A stretch of DNA of 11,667 nt from an uncultured Alphaproteobacteria bacterium (GCA_903905285.1 CAIVFQ010000015.1:1-11667); one strand, 5' to 3'. Shown: positions 1 through 7,637, counted from the first letter of the stretch. Made by a program: numbers and translations. The notes: generated by a model from the letters alone, not told the origin.

Positions 1-1
1 A

Positions 2-988
2 AAAAACCTCAGGGCATTATATCAAAAACTATCTATGGTTAAAAGTCTCCAAAAAAAATTAGGCGATCAGGCTTCAAGAGATCAGTACATTAATGGCCTT
101 CGTGGGACATTACTAAACATTACAGGTAACGGAATTAACAAATTCCTTGATTTATCTGATGAAGAAAAAAGAGCCTTTTATATTTCTATCTTCGATTCCC
201 CTGCTTCCTCGCAAATAGATTTAGAAAATATGTGTCGTGTTTTTGACTTTGGACGAACAGACAATGCATTGCCGCGGGATCAATCTGAGCCAACCCTTAG
301 AAAGGCAGCACGTTATGCATCTTGCGGGTTTTCTTGGCTTTTTGGAGCGGTAAGCGGAGCCATAGCTTACAAGTCAAGCAAAGAAGTATTATCCGACCAT
401 GGTGTGCCTGATGGATGGGCAATCGGCCTTTCGGCAGCAGCGAGCGTTGGTTTCGGTCTTGTCAAACAGCGTTTAGGGCAAAAAGTATTTACTTATGATT
501 TAACAGATGTCTATGACTGGTTTTCTGGTTACAGGGATCAAGAATTTGATTTTAACCGAGATCCATACCCCAATGGAAAGGGTTCTAAAGTGATGAGTTA
601 TCTCGGTGGAGCAACCTTAGGATCGACTGCCGCCCTTATGGCATATCAGTCATTACCGAGCGAACTGCAAGTGGCAGGGGCTGTTGTTGCTGGCGTTGGA
701 GACAGTTTATTTTGGTCGTCTCGGATTAGCAAGCTAAAACCAGTAGCCATGAGTGGAATTAAAGGGTTGATCCACAGAACAGAATGTTTAAGAAGACGAA
801 TAAAAGCGCCCGAAGATGACATGGCCTATATGACCTATAGCGTTCTTGAATACATGGTTGATTTAGGTAGATCCATTAAAGAGATGCCTGGTGATTTGGT
901 AAGAAGTCATTATCAGGTGTTATTCAACGACGCCAATCGCGAGCTATTAAGAAATCAATTGGCGAATCAACCAGCACTTAATCCATAG
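2..988 (+). CDS. Unrecognised multi-pass membrane protein, probably cut off at its 5' end by the window edge
   Basis: I do not recognise this protein. The first ATG is at 35 (317 residues from there), but the frame is open back to base 2 with no stop, and no Shine-Dalgarno-like sequence precedes that ATG, so the gene probably starts outside the window. Numbered from the ATG at 35, residues 1-90 are soluble and charged. Four hydrophobic, glycine/alanine-rich stretches follow at about 95-112, 126-144, 188-205 and 211-227, which look like two membrane hairpins. A polar loop rich in D, Y, F and N (about 152-185) separates them. The C-terminal 80 residues are soluble and charged, with a basic patch near 249-257 (ECLRRRIK). 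No signal peptide or catalytic motif is visible. A strong terminator lies about 70 bases downstream, so this is the last gene of its transcript. Paired short glycine-rich hairpins occur in membrane-remodelling or effector proteins, but no function can be assigned. Coding potential is convincing from the long open frame and membrane pattern. Confidence 0.72.
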   Translation, partial: KNLRALYQKLSMVKSLQKKLGDQASRDQYINGLRGTLLNITGNGINKFLDLSDEEKRAFYISIFDSPASSQIDLENMCRVFDFGRTDNALPRDQSEPTLRKAARYASCGFSWLFGAVSGAIAYKSSKEVLSDHGVPDGWAIGLSAAASVGFGLVKQRLGQKVFTYDLTDVYDWFSGYRDQEFDFNRDPYPNGKGSKVMSYLGGATLGSTAALMAYQSLPSELQVAGAVVAGVGDSLFWSSRISKLKPVAMSGIKGLIHRTECLRRRIKAPEDDMAYMTYSVLEYMVDLGRSIKEMPGDLVRSHYQVLFNDANRELLRNQLANQPALNP

Positions 989-1056
989 TCCATTTCGTTC
1001 TGGTTTGGCCTTACACGATCTTTAGACATACAACCAAGAACCCCAAAGGAAGGTAA

Positions 1057-1088
1057 AAAAAACTCGGTCTCTTGTGGCCGAGTTTTTT
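1057..1088 (+). terminator. Rho-independent terminator downstream of the membrane-protein gene
   Basis: A perfect stem pairs CTCGG (1063-1067) with CCGAG (1078-1082). It is extended by six A-T pairs (1057-1062 with 1083-1088) and closed by a 10-base loop. The downstream arm ends in a run of six T, the classical intrinsic terminator form. The A-run on the upstream side could also let it work on the other strand, but both flanking genes are on the plus strand, so it most likely ends transcription of the left-edge gene and isolates the patatin gene. Confidence 0.88.
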
Positions 1089-1165
1089 ATAAAAGACCAA
1101 AATATGTGTAATTCATGCGCTTATCCATTTTGTATGAATTAATATTTTAAATAATTAGCTATTTT

Positions 1166-1193
1166 TTAACAAAATTTTTAGTAAAATTAATAT
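1166..1193 (+). promoter_or_regulatory. Candidate sigma-70-type promoter for the patatin-prs pair
   Basis: TTAACA at 1166-1171 matches the -35 consensus at five of six positions. A -10-like TAATAT (four of six) lies at 1188-1193 after a 16-base spacer. An alternative -10, TATTAT at 1191-1196, fits the consensus better but gives a 19-base spacer. Transcription would begin near 1200, about 24 bases before the patatin ATG. The whole 1110-1223 stretch is extremely AT-rich, so such matches are easy to find by chance. Support comes mainly from the position between a terminator and the next gene. Confidence 0.33.
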
Positions 1194-1223
1194 TATGAGT
1201 TTGTTAATGGATTTGTTAAAAAT

Positions 1224-2093
1224 ATGTTCATCTTCAGTAAAAAGAAAATCCTTAAAAATCTCTTAGTCTTGGTGCTGATGGTCTTGGCTTTAAGCAACAG
1301 TCACGCCAGCCAAGAAAGCTTTCTAGAAGGAACTCCCCTAAAAGTTCGCGTATCTGCACCTAGCCACAAAACTCTTCCAGAAGGGTTCGAGGAATCGATT
1401 AGTTTCTCAGGAGCAGCATTTTATTTTTATTTCCACCTCGGTGTAGCGGCTCATCTACAAGAAACCTACGACTTGTCAAAAGCCTGCTTTTTAGGGGCTT
1501 CATCTGGCTGTTTCCCAGCATTCCTTTTAGCCGCCAACATATCCATTAAAGAAATAATCGAAATATGGATGCCTGAAGTGTGCTCTCTTTTACAAGACAA
1601 ACCAACAGGGGTATATGGAAATTTTGAGGAAGCCATCACGAAAGTTTGCCTGAAATATATGCCGACAGATTCCTATAAAATAACCAATGGCAGAGTATTT
1701 ATGTCTTTAACTCCAGCAAGATTAAGATGTCCTTATAATAAACGTACTGCTACTTTTACAAGCAATGAACACCTTATAAACACGGCTTTTGCTTCGTGTC
1801 AGATTCCTTTCATTAATAACCCACGATTTTTTTATTATCTAAACGGCAAAAAATATCTCGATGGAGCATTTACAGATTACCAACCCGTTATTGATGCCAC
1901 CAATACAATAAAGGTATCACCCTATATGTGGAGCAAAGGTTGGTTTACGTTTTTAGGATCGTTATATGGCAGCGTATCTCCAGAACATAATTTGAAAATA
2001 TATAGGGATGGATACAAACACGCCGCGGCGAACCCTGATCACTGGTTAGGTTTGGAAAAGTTTCGCAAAAAACCTCTTATATCGCGATTATAA
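1224..2093 (+). CDS. Secreted patatin-like phospholipase/lipase of eukaryotic PNPLA character
   Basis: A 289-residue patatin-fold serine hydrolase, expected to cleave acyl ester bonds of phospholipids or neutral lipids with a Ser-Asp dyad. Residues 1-28 form a textbook signal peptide: a basic start with KKK, a hydrophobic core LLVLVLMVLAL, and likely cleavage after SHA. The patatin domain starts near residue 57. The oxyanion-loop region is SFSGAAFYFYFHLG (60-73), where most bacterial patatins have GGGxxG. The nucleophile elbow is GASSG (91-95, Ser93). The ASCQIPF segment (190-196) and catalytic DG (Asp213-Gly214 in YLDGAF) follow. The SFSG...HLGVAAHLQE wording resembles animal and algal PNPLA proteins more than typical bacterial patatins; this is a judgement by eye. 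No later in-frame start fits the signal peptide better, and there is no clear Shine-Dalgarno sequence. prs follows 12 bases downstream and is probably co-transcribed. With export from the cytoplasm it may act in the periplasm, outer membrane or a host cell. Substrate is unknown. Confidence 0.88.
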   Translation: MFIFSKKKILKNLLVLVLMVLALSNSHASQESFLEGTPLKVRVSAPSHKTLPEGFEESISFSGAAFYFYFHLGVAAHLQETYDLSKACFLGASSGCFPAFLLAANISIKEIIEIWMPEVCSLLQDKPTGVYGNFEEAITKVCLKYMPTDSYKITNGRVFMSLTPARLRCPYNKRTATFTSNEHLINTAFASCQIPFINNPRFFYYLNGKKYLDGAFTDYQPVIDATNTIKVSPYMWSKGWFTFLGSLYGSVSPEHNLKIYRDGYKHAAANPDHWLGLEKFRKKPLISRL

Positions 2094-2105
2094 GCCCTTA
2101 AAAAT

Positions 2106-3026
2106 ATGAAGATTCTCTCTACTCAACCATTTGCCTCTCCATTAGCAACAGCGTTGTCTGTTCCTCTGATCAGCCCTAAACTTAAACGCTGCGACAATGG
2201 TGAGTTGTTGGTGTGCATTGATCAAAGCCTTGTTCATAAACAAAATATTGTTATTGTCGATACTTTAGATTGCCCTGTTAATTCATCGTTGATGGATTTG
2301 CTGCTGATGATTGATGCGGTGAAATCCGCCCAGCCTGAATCGCTCACCCTTGTTCTGCCGTATCATGCCTATGGTCGACAAAATCACCCCACTCATGACA
2401 GCGCAGGCTCAGCCGCACAGCTGGTGATGCGCTTATTGGCTATGGCCGGCATTGACGAATTGGTTACAGTTGATATTCATCACCCCAATATTTTAAAAGA
2501 AGCCCCTTTCAAAGTGTGTGCACTTACCGCTGTTCCCCTGTTTGCTGAACTGATTCGACTGCATAATCCAACACCCATTATTATTGCCCCTGACAAAGGT
2601 TCCGCAGATCGGGCTAAAGATTTGGCTGAACACCTAAAGACTGATTGGACGGTTTTAAGCAAGAAACGTCTTGAAAATGGCGACATCATTATTAGTTCAC
2701 CAGACGTCTTTCAAAAACGAGACTGCATCATTATTGATGATATTGTTGATTCCGGTAAAACTTTATGCCTGGCGGCTGATTATTTAATAAAAAGGGGTGC
2801 TGGGCAGATTGATGCATTTGTGACCCATGGTATATTTGGAAAGGGATGTTTGGAACGGTTAAACCAGTCATCTTCGCTTAAAAGCCTGACCATCACCAAT
2901 ACAGTCCCTATAACGATGGCCTTAGGCCCTAAAATAACATGCGCTGATATAACGCCGGTTTTGGTTGAGGGTTTAACCAGACTAGACAGGAACCGATTTT
3001 TTTCTGAACGGAATCAAAATAAATAA
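2106..3026 (+). CDS. prs: Ribose-phosphate pyrophosphokinase (PRPP synthetase), divergent form
   Basis: Cytoplasmic enzyme that transfers pyrophosphate from ATP to ribose 5-phosphate to make PRPP, the precursor of purines, pyrimidines, NAD, histidine and tryptophan. At 306 residues it is near the usual length (about 310-320). Visible landmarks: GELLV (32-36), PYHAYGRQ (85-92) as the ATP-binding segment, DIH (123-125) with the metal/ATP-binding His, PDKGSADRA (162-170), KKR (186-188) as the catalytic flexible-loop basic residues, and DDIVDSGKT (211-219) as the PRPP-binding loop. Divergences: RQ is followed by NH rather than the usual DR, and the region after DIH is HPNI rather than the usual xxQIxGFF. 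The dyad and loop residues needed for catalysis appear present, so activity is likely but allosteric behaviour may differ. The family core ends near residue 293; the last 14 residues are coded entirely within the antisense overlap with the MFS gene. No Shine-Dalgarno sequence is seen before the ATG, which sits 12 bases after the patatin stop. Confidence 0.9.
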   Translation: MKILSTQPFASPLATALSVPLISPKLKRCDNGELLVCIDQSLVHKQNIVIVDTLDCPVNSSLMDLLLMIDAVKSAQPESLTLVLPYHAYGRQNHPTHDSAGSAAQLVMRLLAMAGIDELVTVDIHHPNILKEAPFKVCALTAVPLFAELIRLHNPTPIIIAPDKGSADRAKDLAEHLKTDWTVLSKKRLENGDIIISSPDVFQKRDCIIIDDIVDSGKTLCLAADYLIKRGAGQIDAFVTHGIFGKGCLERLNQSSSLKSLTITNTVPITMALGPKITCADITPVLVEGLTRLDRNRFFSERNQNK

Positions 3027-4202
3027 AGTTGCCAAGGCAGCAGCACCCAAAATGCCACTGGCTGTAAAGGTCATACTCTCACCATACAGTTGCGCAATCG
3101 TACCCCCGATGGTGCCTGCTAAAACCAACGATACCGCGCTAACCAAGTAAAAAATTCCAAACCCTGTACCCCGTAAATCTTGGGGCACAATATCAGCGAT
3201 CAAGGCCATAAACATGCTTTGCGTAATACCAATTTGAATACCCCAAGCAGCAACACCTATCAGCATCGTCGTCAAATTGCCCGCCGTAGCCAACAAAATA
3301 TCGGCTACAATCAAAACCGCAAATCCAGTCGCTAAAAGCGTATAACGACTGACCTTATCTGACAGGCGACCAATGGGGTAGGAAGCCAGCGAATTGGTGC
3401 CGTTATAAATAATAAGAATTAAAGGTATATAAGTTTCAGACAAGCCAAAGTTTTGATGTGCGTGTAAAATCAGCATAGCCTCGCCCACGCGCGCTAACAT
3501 AAAGACACCAGCAACAATCATCAAAAGCCAATAAATACGACCCAAACGGGGCAAGTCAGTCCATCGAATAGGATGGCGTTCAGTTAGTTCCTTGGTGGTG
3601 TTCTCAGAAGCGTCTTGAACAGAAGTTACTAGAATAATAAGCCCTAAAACCGCCGGAATTGTGGCGATCCAAAACACCTGTTGAAAATTCTGATAGGTGA
3701 AATACATCGCTGCTGATCCAACAATGCCACCAAAAAGAGAGCCAGCCGTTGCTAAACTTTGGCGCAGCCCATAACACGTGCCTTTAATCGATTCAGGTGA
3801 CAAGTCACCGACCAATGCATCACGGGGGGTCGATTGAATGCCGTTGCCAATGCGATCTAAAACGCGAGCGATAAACACAGCCCCGAAAGATGACGAAAGG
3901 GCTAATATGGGGCGCGCAAGCGTGGCCAAACCAAATCCCCAAACCATAATAATTTTACGGCGCCTTAAATAATCACTAAAAACCCCCGAAAAAACCTTTA
4001 CAGCATAAGCACAGGCTTCAACAATGCCTTCCAGCAGACCGATCCAACCCGTGGCAACGCCTAAAATTGTTTTCATATAAACGGCCGACAAACTAAAAAC
4101 AATAGCTGACGATACGTTAATAAGAAAACTGGCTGTACCAATGGCCCAGATGGATTTTGGAACAGAAATACGTTCAGACAATGAAGGAGGTGAGATTGTC
4201 AT
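2982..4202 (-). CDS. Major facilitator superfamily transporter, substrate unknown
   Basis: A 406-residue inner-membrane secondary transporter with about twelve hydrophobic segments, the usual MFS length. Landmarks: the TM2-TM3 loop motif GVFSDYLRRRK (73-83), related to motif A; the conserved DRIGNGIQSTPRDALVGD (116-133) found in a widespread branch of bacterial drug/metabolite MFS carriers; and a second motif-A-like loop GRLSDKVSR (278-286) in the C-terminal half. A charged central loop (about 195-218) links the two six-helix halves. These features show the fold, not the cargo; drug efflux, metabolite export or nutrient uptake are all possible. The 3' end overlaps convergent prs by 45 bases, and the stop TAG is the complement of a prs Leu codon. 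The gene lies 200 bases downstream of the yejA-like gene on the same strand with no terminator between, so read-through is possible, and a candidate promoter lies in the gap. The ATG at 4202 has no obvious Shine-Dalgarno sequence but gives the expected N terminus before TM1. Confidence 0.92.
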   Translation of the reverse strand: MTISPPSLSERISVPKSIWAIGTASFLINVSSAIVFSLSAVYMKTILGVATGWIGLLEGIVEACAYAVKVFSGVFSDYLRRRKIIMVWGFGLATLARPILALSSSFGAVFIARVLDRIGNGIQSTPRDALVGDLSPESIKGTCYGLRQSLATAGSLFGGIVGSAAMYFTYQNFQQVFWIATIPAVLGLIILVTSVQDASENTTKELTERHPIRWTDLPRLGRIYWLLMIVAGVFMLARVGEAMLILHAHQNFGLSETYIPLILIIYNGTNSLASYPIGRLSDKVSRYTLLATGFAVLIVADILLATAGNLTTMLIGVAAWGIQIGITQSMFMALIADIVPQDLRGTGFGIFYLVSAVSLVLAGTIGGTIAQLYGESMTFTASGILGAAALATLFILIPFRKKSVPV

Positions 4203-4343
4203 ATATAATTAAGATAAATTTTTAAGTAGTTTAATGGGTGGAAGGCTTAAAAGGACAGCTTAAAATCTTTGAGATCTGTTGCACTTAAAACGCCTTACCG
4301 TAAGAATCACCAAACGATAAATGATGATCCGTGTATGGTTCAC

Positions 4344-4372
4344 ATTAACACTACAGGCCCTTCTTTTGTCAA
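4344..4372 (-). promoter_or_regulatory. Candidate promoter for the MFS transporter
   Basis: On the minus strand a perfect -35 TTGACA (4367-4372) is followed after 17 bases by GTTAAT (4344-4349), four of six matches to the -10 consensus. Transcription would start near 4336 and give an untranslated leader of about 130 bases before the MFS start. The ideal spacing and perfect -35 argue for it; the weak -10 and long leader argue against. The rest of the 4203-4402 gap shows no hairpin-plus-T-run terminator for the upstream yejA-like gene and no tRNA or other RNA that I can recognise. Confidence 0.35.
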
Positions 4373-4402
4373 GTTTTTAAAAATAATAGACATGATGTTT
4401 CT

Positions 4403-6304
4403 TCAATCAAACCACGATTTAAGTTTGCCCCATCCTGAAGGTGCAGAGGAAGAAATATCCCTTTTTGAGGGCACTACATCACCTAAGACTCTGTCTTTTT
4501 CAGGATCAACCCACCACCCTTCAATAGAAGTTGGAGAATAAGGAGGGCACATGGGTTCAGGAAAACCAAAACGATCCCAAACAACCCAGGGAATAAAATT
4601 CATCTGCCACGCCGGAATCATATAATGGTTCCACAGTAACACGCGGTCTAGGGCCCTTGCTCGTACCACCATCGTGTCATAGTCTGGTGCCTCAATCAGT
4701 TTTTCAATCAACACATCAATAACTGGGTTCTTAATGCCGGCAACATTGTGCGTCCTCAGCTGATCAGCATGGGCACTTGACCACATACTCCGTTGTTCAC
4801 CACCAGGCGCCTGAGTTTGCGGGATGGTGTGCAAAATCATGTCGTAATCGTGATTATCATAACGTTCTTGATAAGTTAAGGAGTCAACAAGAGTAATTTT
4901 CATCTCAACACCAATCAGCTTTAAACAATTTTGAAAATGAATAACAATTTTCTGAATGGCGGGAATGTGAATTAAAAATTCGAATGTAAAAGGCTTGCCC
5001 GTTTTGGCATGAACCAACTTTTGGTCTTTCAGGACCCAACCAGCCTTCTTTAATAAACTTAAGGCTTTTGTGCGTGATTTTTGTAAATCATCGACCGTGT
5101 TATGCACAGGAACCTCAAAGGGTTCTATGAATAATTCCGCCGGCAATTGATCCTTAAACGGCTCTAACAGTTTTCGTTCTTGCTCTGTGGGGACGCCTTT
5201 CGCAGCAAAAGGAAAATTCGGGAAATAACTGTTATTGCGTTGGCTTTGTTTGTAAAACAAATTGTTATTCGCCCATTCAAAATCGAACACCTGACTTAAG
5301 GCCATTCGTACATCTCGATCAGCAAACAACGGTCTGCGTGTATTGAAATAAAGGCCATAGCTTCCATAACTAACTTTATGACCATACAAAGGTTGTTTTT
5401 TAAGTCTGCCTTGTTTAAACGCTGCAAAAGTATATTCTGTGGCCCAATTTTTCGTCGATATTTCAATTCGGGCATCAATTTGCCCATTTTTAAAAGCTTC
5501 AAGCATTACGTTTTGATCGCGGTAAAAATCAACCTTGATGATGTCAAAATTATGTTTCCCACGCTGACTGGGCAAATCCTTTGCCCACCAATTTTGCACC
5601 CGCCTATAGGTGATCGATTTTCCCTCTTTTAAAGTTTCAACAGCGTATGGCCCACTGCAGGGTGGGGAAATTAGGGTGGTTTCATGAAAAGAGTGGGTTT
5701 GGTAAAACTTTTTGCACAAAATGGGCATTCGGCCTAAGTTTCCGACCAATTCTCGGTTTTTATTTTTTTCAAATGTAAATTTGATTTGATGGAAAGATAT
5801 TCTTTCGACTTTTGTAACGCCCTTATAATAACTTTGAAATAAGGGCTTTCCGTGTTGACGCAAAGCCTCAAAGCTAAAAATGACATCGTCAGCAGTTATT
5901 GGCTGACCATCATTAAAACACGCCTTTGGGTTCAGGTGGAAAATCACACCCCTGCCGCCAACTTCTAGTTCAATTTTTGTCGCGACATACCCGTAATGGC
6001 TGTCCACCTCATCATAAGCAGGCGCTAATAAGGTCGCGTAACAACGCATCATTCCTTCCGGAATACTTCCCTTAATAATAAACGGGTTCAAGCTGTCGAA
6101 AGTTCCTAAGGCGCCCAATGTGATTTGCCCCCCTTTGGGTGCATTTGGATTCACATAGTCAAAATGTTTAAAATCAGCAGGGTATTTTAATGTGCCAAAA
6201 GCCGCGAAACTATGCTGAAGACCCCAGGTTGCGGCCTGCAAAGATGGTATAAGGAGCCCCAACCATAACAATAAAAAGAAGAGGTGTTTTTTAATATTTA
6301 ACAT
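4403..6304 (-). CDS. yejA: YejA-like periplasmic oligopeptide-binding protein (family 5 solute-binding protein)
   Basis: A 633-residue extracytoplasmic solute-binding protein of the ABC peptide-importer class. Residues 1-24 form a signal peptide (KK, then a long Leu/Trp-rich core, cleavage near LQA-A). There is no lipobox Cys, so it should be a soluble periplasmic protein. The mature start WGLQHSFAAFGTLKYPADFK (27-46), then HFDYVNPNAPKGG (47-59) and LGALGTFDSLNPF (63-75), is the characteristic opening of the YejA group, which binds peptides (in Escherichia coli with the YejBEF importer, including microcin C uptake). Later family-5 landmarks include FNDGQPITADDVIFSFEAL (130-148) and DRDVRMALSQVFDFEW (329-344). 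Length matches the family (about 600). The start overlaps the end of kdtA by 14 bases, and AGGA lies just before the ATG, suggesting translational coupling. No permease or ATPase genes accompany it in this window, so its transporter partners must be encoded elsewhere or it acts alone. Confidence 0.93.
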   Translation of the reverse strand: MLNIKKHLFFLLLWLGLLIPSLQAATWGLQHSFAAFGTLKYPADFKHFDYVNPNAPKGGQITLGALGTFDSLNPFIIKGSIPEGMMRCYATLLAPAYDEVDSHYGYVATKIELEVGGRGVIFHLNPKACFNDGQPITADDVIFSFEALRQHGKPLFQSYYKGVTKVERISFHQIKFTFEKNKNRELVGNLGRMPILCKKFYQTHSFHETTLISPPCSGPYAVETLKEGKSITYRRVQNWWAKDLPSQRGKHNFDIIKVDFYRDQNVMLEAFKNGQIDARIEISTKNWATEYTFAAFKQGRLKKQPLYGHKVSYGSYGLYFNTRRPLFADRDVRMALSQVFDFEWANNNLFYKQSQRNNSYFPNFPFAAKGVPTEQERKLLEPFKDQLPAELFIEPFEVPVHNTVDDLQKSRTKALSLLKKAGWVLKDQKLVHAKTGKPFTFEFLIHIPAIQKIVIHFQNCLKLIGVEMKITLVDSLTYQERYDNHDYDMILHTIPQTQAPGGEQRSMWSSAHADQLRTHNVAGIKNPVIDVLIEKLIEAPDYDTMVVRARALDRVLLWNHYMIPAWQMNFIPWVVWDRFGFPEPMCPPYSPTSIEGWWVDPEKDRVLGDVVPSKRDISSSAPSGWGKLKSWFD

Positions 6305-7550
6305 ATCCTGCCAATAATTTTACCAATCCTTGTAACGACTGGGCTTGGGCTTGAACCACATGAAAGGCACGATCACCAATCTGCTGTGCCGCGTGAGCAT
6401 TGTCCAGTAAATTAGACACAATCGTCACCAACTCTTGATCATTATCAATAGGGAAGGTGGCGTCTTTTAGTGCCTCACAAACTTCACGAAAATTATAATG
6501 ATGCGGCCCGTACAAAACAGCGCACTTTAGCAAAGCAGGCTCGATGGGGTTATGTCCACCTGTTGGCACCAAACTGCCACCGATAAAGACAATTTTTGAT
6601 AACCGGAAAAACAATCCCAAGTCACCGATGGTGTCCCCAATGAAAACACTCGTTTCATCGTTAGGTTCCTGATGACTATACAGACATGCAGTTTCTTTAG
6701 CCTCCTCACAAAGTTGAACTATTTCCTGGGCGCGATTTGGATGGCGCGGAACCAAGATCATCAACAATTCTGGGAATTTCTTTTTCAAAACCTGATGGGC
6801 GCTTAGTAAGATTTTTTCTTCACCAAGATGCGTGCTGGCAGCCACCCATACGGGCCGGCCTGATAAAAGAGACTGGAATTTTTCAAGTTTTTCTAGGTTT
6901 ACGGGCAAAGGTTCAGCCGCAAACTTTAAGGGGGGACAGGGTTGTATCATCGGCGCCCCTAAATGCTTCAGGCGATTCGCAATGGTGTTAGAGGGGGCCA
7001 AACACACATCAAAATTTTCCAGCAAAGCTTTTGAAAGAAACCGAAACCGGCACCACCGTCGATAACTGCGATCAGACAACCGGGCATTTAATAAAATTAA
7101 GGGAATGCCCTGTCGTTTGGTTTGCCAAATAAGGTTAGGCCACAATTCCGATTCTGTCAGAATGGCAGCATTCGGTTGCCAAAACCTTAAAAACCGACGC
7201 ACCCATACGTTCACATCAAAGGGGATGTACTGATGCAAACAAACCCCTTCTAACCGTTCTTTAGCGATTCGGTGGGCAGTAACAGTCGTAGTCGTTAAAA
7301 GCAATTGATGATCGGGATAGCGTTCCTTGTAAAGTTTTAATAACGGCACCAACGAAACCGTTTCCCCCACACTGGCCGCATGAAACCAAACCAGGTGCCC
7401 TGATGGCCTAGACAAAGAAGAGACGCCATATCTTTCAGGCAGACGACCTTTTTCCTCCAACCCCAAACGCAGGCGATAACAAACCCACAAACGCACAAAG
7501 GGCGAAATAAAAACAGAGACCCAACGATAAAGGAAAAACAAAACAGTCAT
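6291..7550 (-). CDS. waaA: 3-deoxy-D-manno-octulosonic acid (Kdo) transferase
   Basis: WaaA (KdtA) transfers Kdo from CMP-Kdo onto the lipid A precursor lipid IVA at the cytoplasmic face of the inner membrane, an essential step of LPS core assembly. The 419 residues match the family length. Landmarks: an N-terminal membrane anchor (about 1-25), WFHAASVGET (55-64) containing the catalytic-base Glu63 of the ASVGE motif, TESELWPNL (132-140), LNARLSDRS (154-162), VPRHPNR (267-273) in the C-terminal domain, GDTIGDLGLFF (305-315), and GGSLVPTGGHNPIEPA (324-339), the CMP-Kdo-binding region typical of GT30 enzymes. It cannot be told by eye whether it adds one, two or more Kdo units. It is the first gene of a minus-strand unit, followed by an overlapping yejA-like gene rather than the LPS genes (such as lpxK) often found beside it. 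A perfect TATAAT lies about 28 bases upstream of the ATG. It is divergent from valS. Confidence 0.96.
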   Translation of the reverse strand: MTVLFFLYRWVSVFISPFVRLWVCYRLRLGLEEKGRLPERYGVSSLSRPSGHLVWFHAASVGETVSLVPLLKLYKERYPDHQLLLTTTTVTAHRIAKERLEGVCLHQYIPFDVNVWVRRFLRFWQPNAAILTESELWPNLIWQTKRQGIPLILLNARLSDRSYRRWCRFRFLSKALLENFDVCLAPSNTIANRLKHLGAPMIQPCPPLKFAAEPLPVNLEKLEKFQSLLSGRPVWVAASTHLGEEKILLSAHQVLKKKFPELLMILVPRHPNRAQEIVQLCEEAKETACLYSHQEPNDETSVFIGDTIGDLGLFFRLSKIVFIGGSLVPTGGHNPIEPALLKCAVLYGPHHYNFREVCEALKDATFPIDNDQELVTIVSNLLDNAHAAQQIGDRAFHVVQAQAQSLQGLVKLLAGYVKY

Positions 7551-7577
7551 AAGAGACCAAAGTAAAGAGAGAAAGCG

Positions 7578-7583
7578 ATTATA
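7578..7583 (-). promoter_or_regulatory. waaA: Candidate -10 box for waaA
   Basis: A perfect TATAAT on the minus strand places the transcription start near 7571, about 20 bases before the waaA ATG at 7550. The sequence upstream at the right spacing is A/T-rich and has no good -35 match. GGC precedes the hexamer, so only half of an extended -10 (TGn) is present. Position and exact -10 match make it the best promoter candidate in the 7551-7692 divergent region. Confidence 0.42.
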
Positions 7584-7637
7584 GCCAATTAATTAGTTTT
7601 TTTATAAAACCATTTCCCCCTTTTAGCAATTAAAGGG
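7582..7637 (+). promoter_or_regulatory. valS upstream region: weak promoter candidate and small leader hairpin
   Basis: On the plus strand a -10-like TATAAA (7603-7608, five of six) has only a poor -35-like TAGCCA (7582-7587) at a short 15-base spacing. Downstream, CCCTTT (7618-7623) can pair with AAAGGG (7632-7637) around an 8-base loop, inside what would be the valS leader. The hairpin is not followed by a T-run and is too small to be a recognised T-box or attenuator, so its role, if any, is unknown. Confidence 0.2.

Noticed and set aside
4184..4190. Perfect Shine-Dalgarno-like AAGGAGG on the plus strand
   Set aside because: No plus-strand reading frame of any length follows it. It lies inside the N-terminal codons of the minus-strand MFS gene and is coincidental.
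4269..4541. A 90-codon plus-strand open frame spanning the MFS-yejA gap and the yejA 3' end
   Set aside because: Half of it is antisense to the well-supported yejA-like gene. It has no Shine-Dalgarno sequence, domain, signal peptide or membrane segment, and looks like chance.
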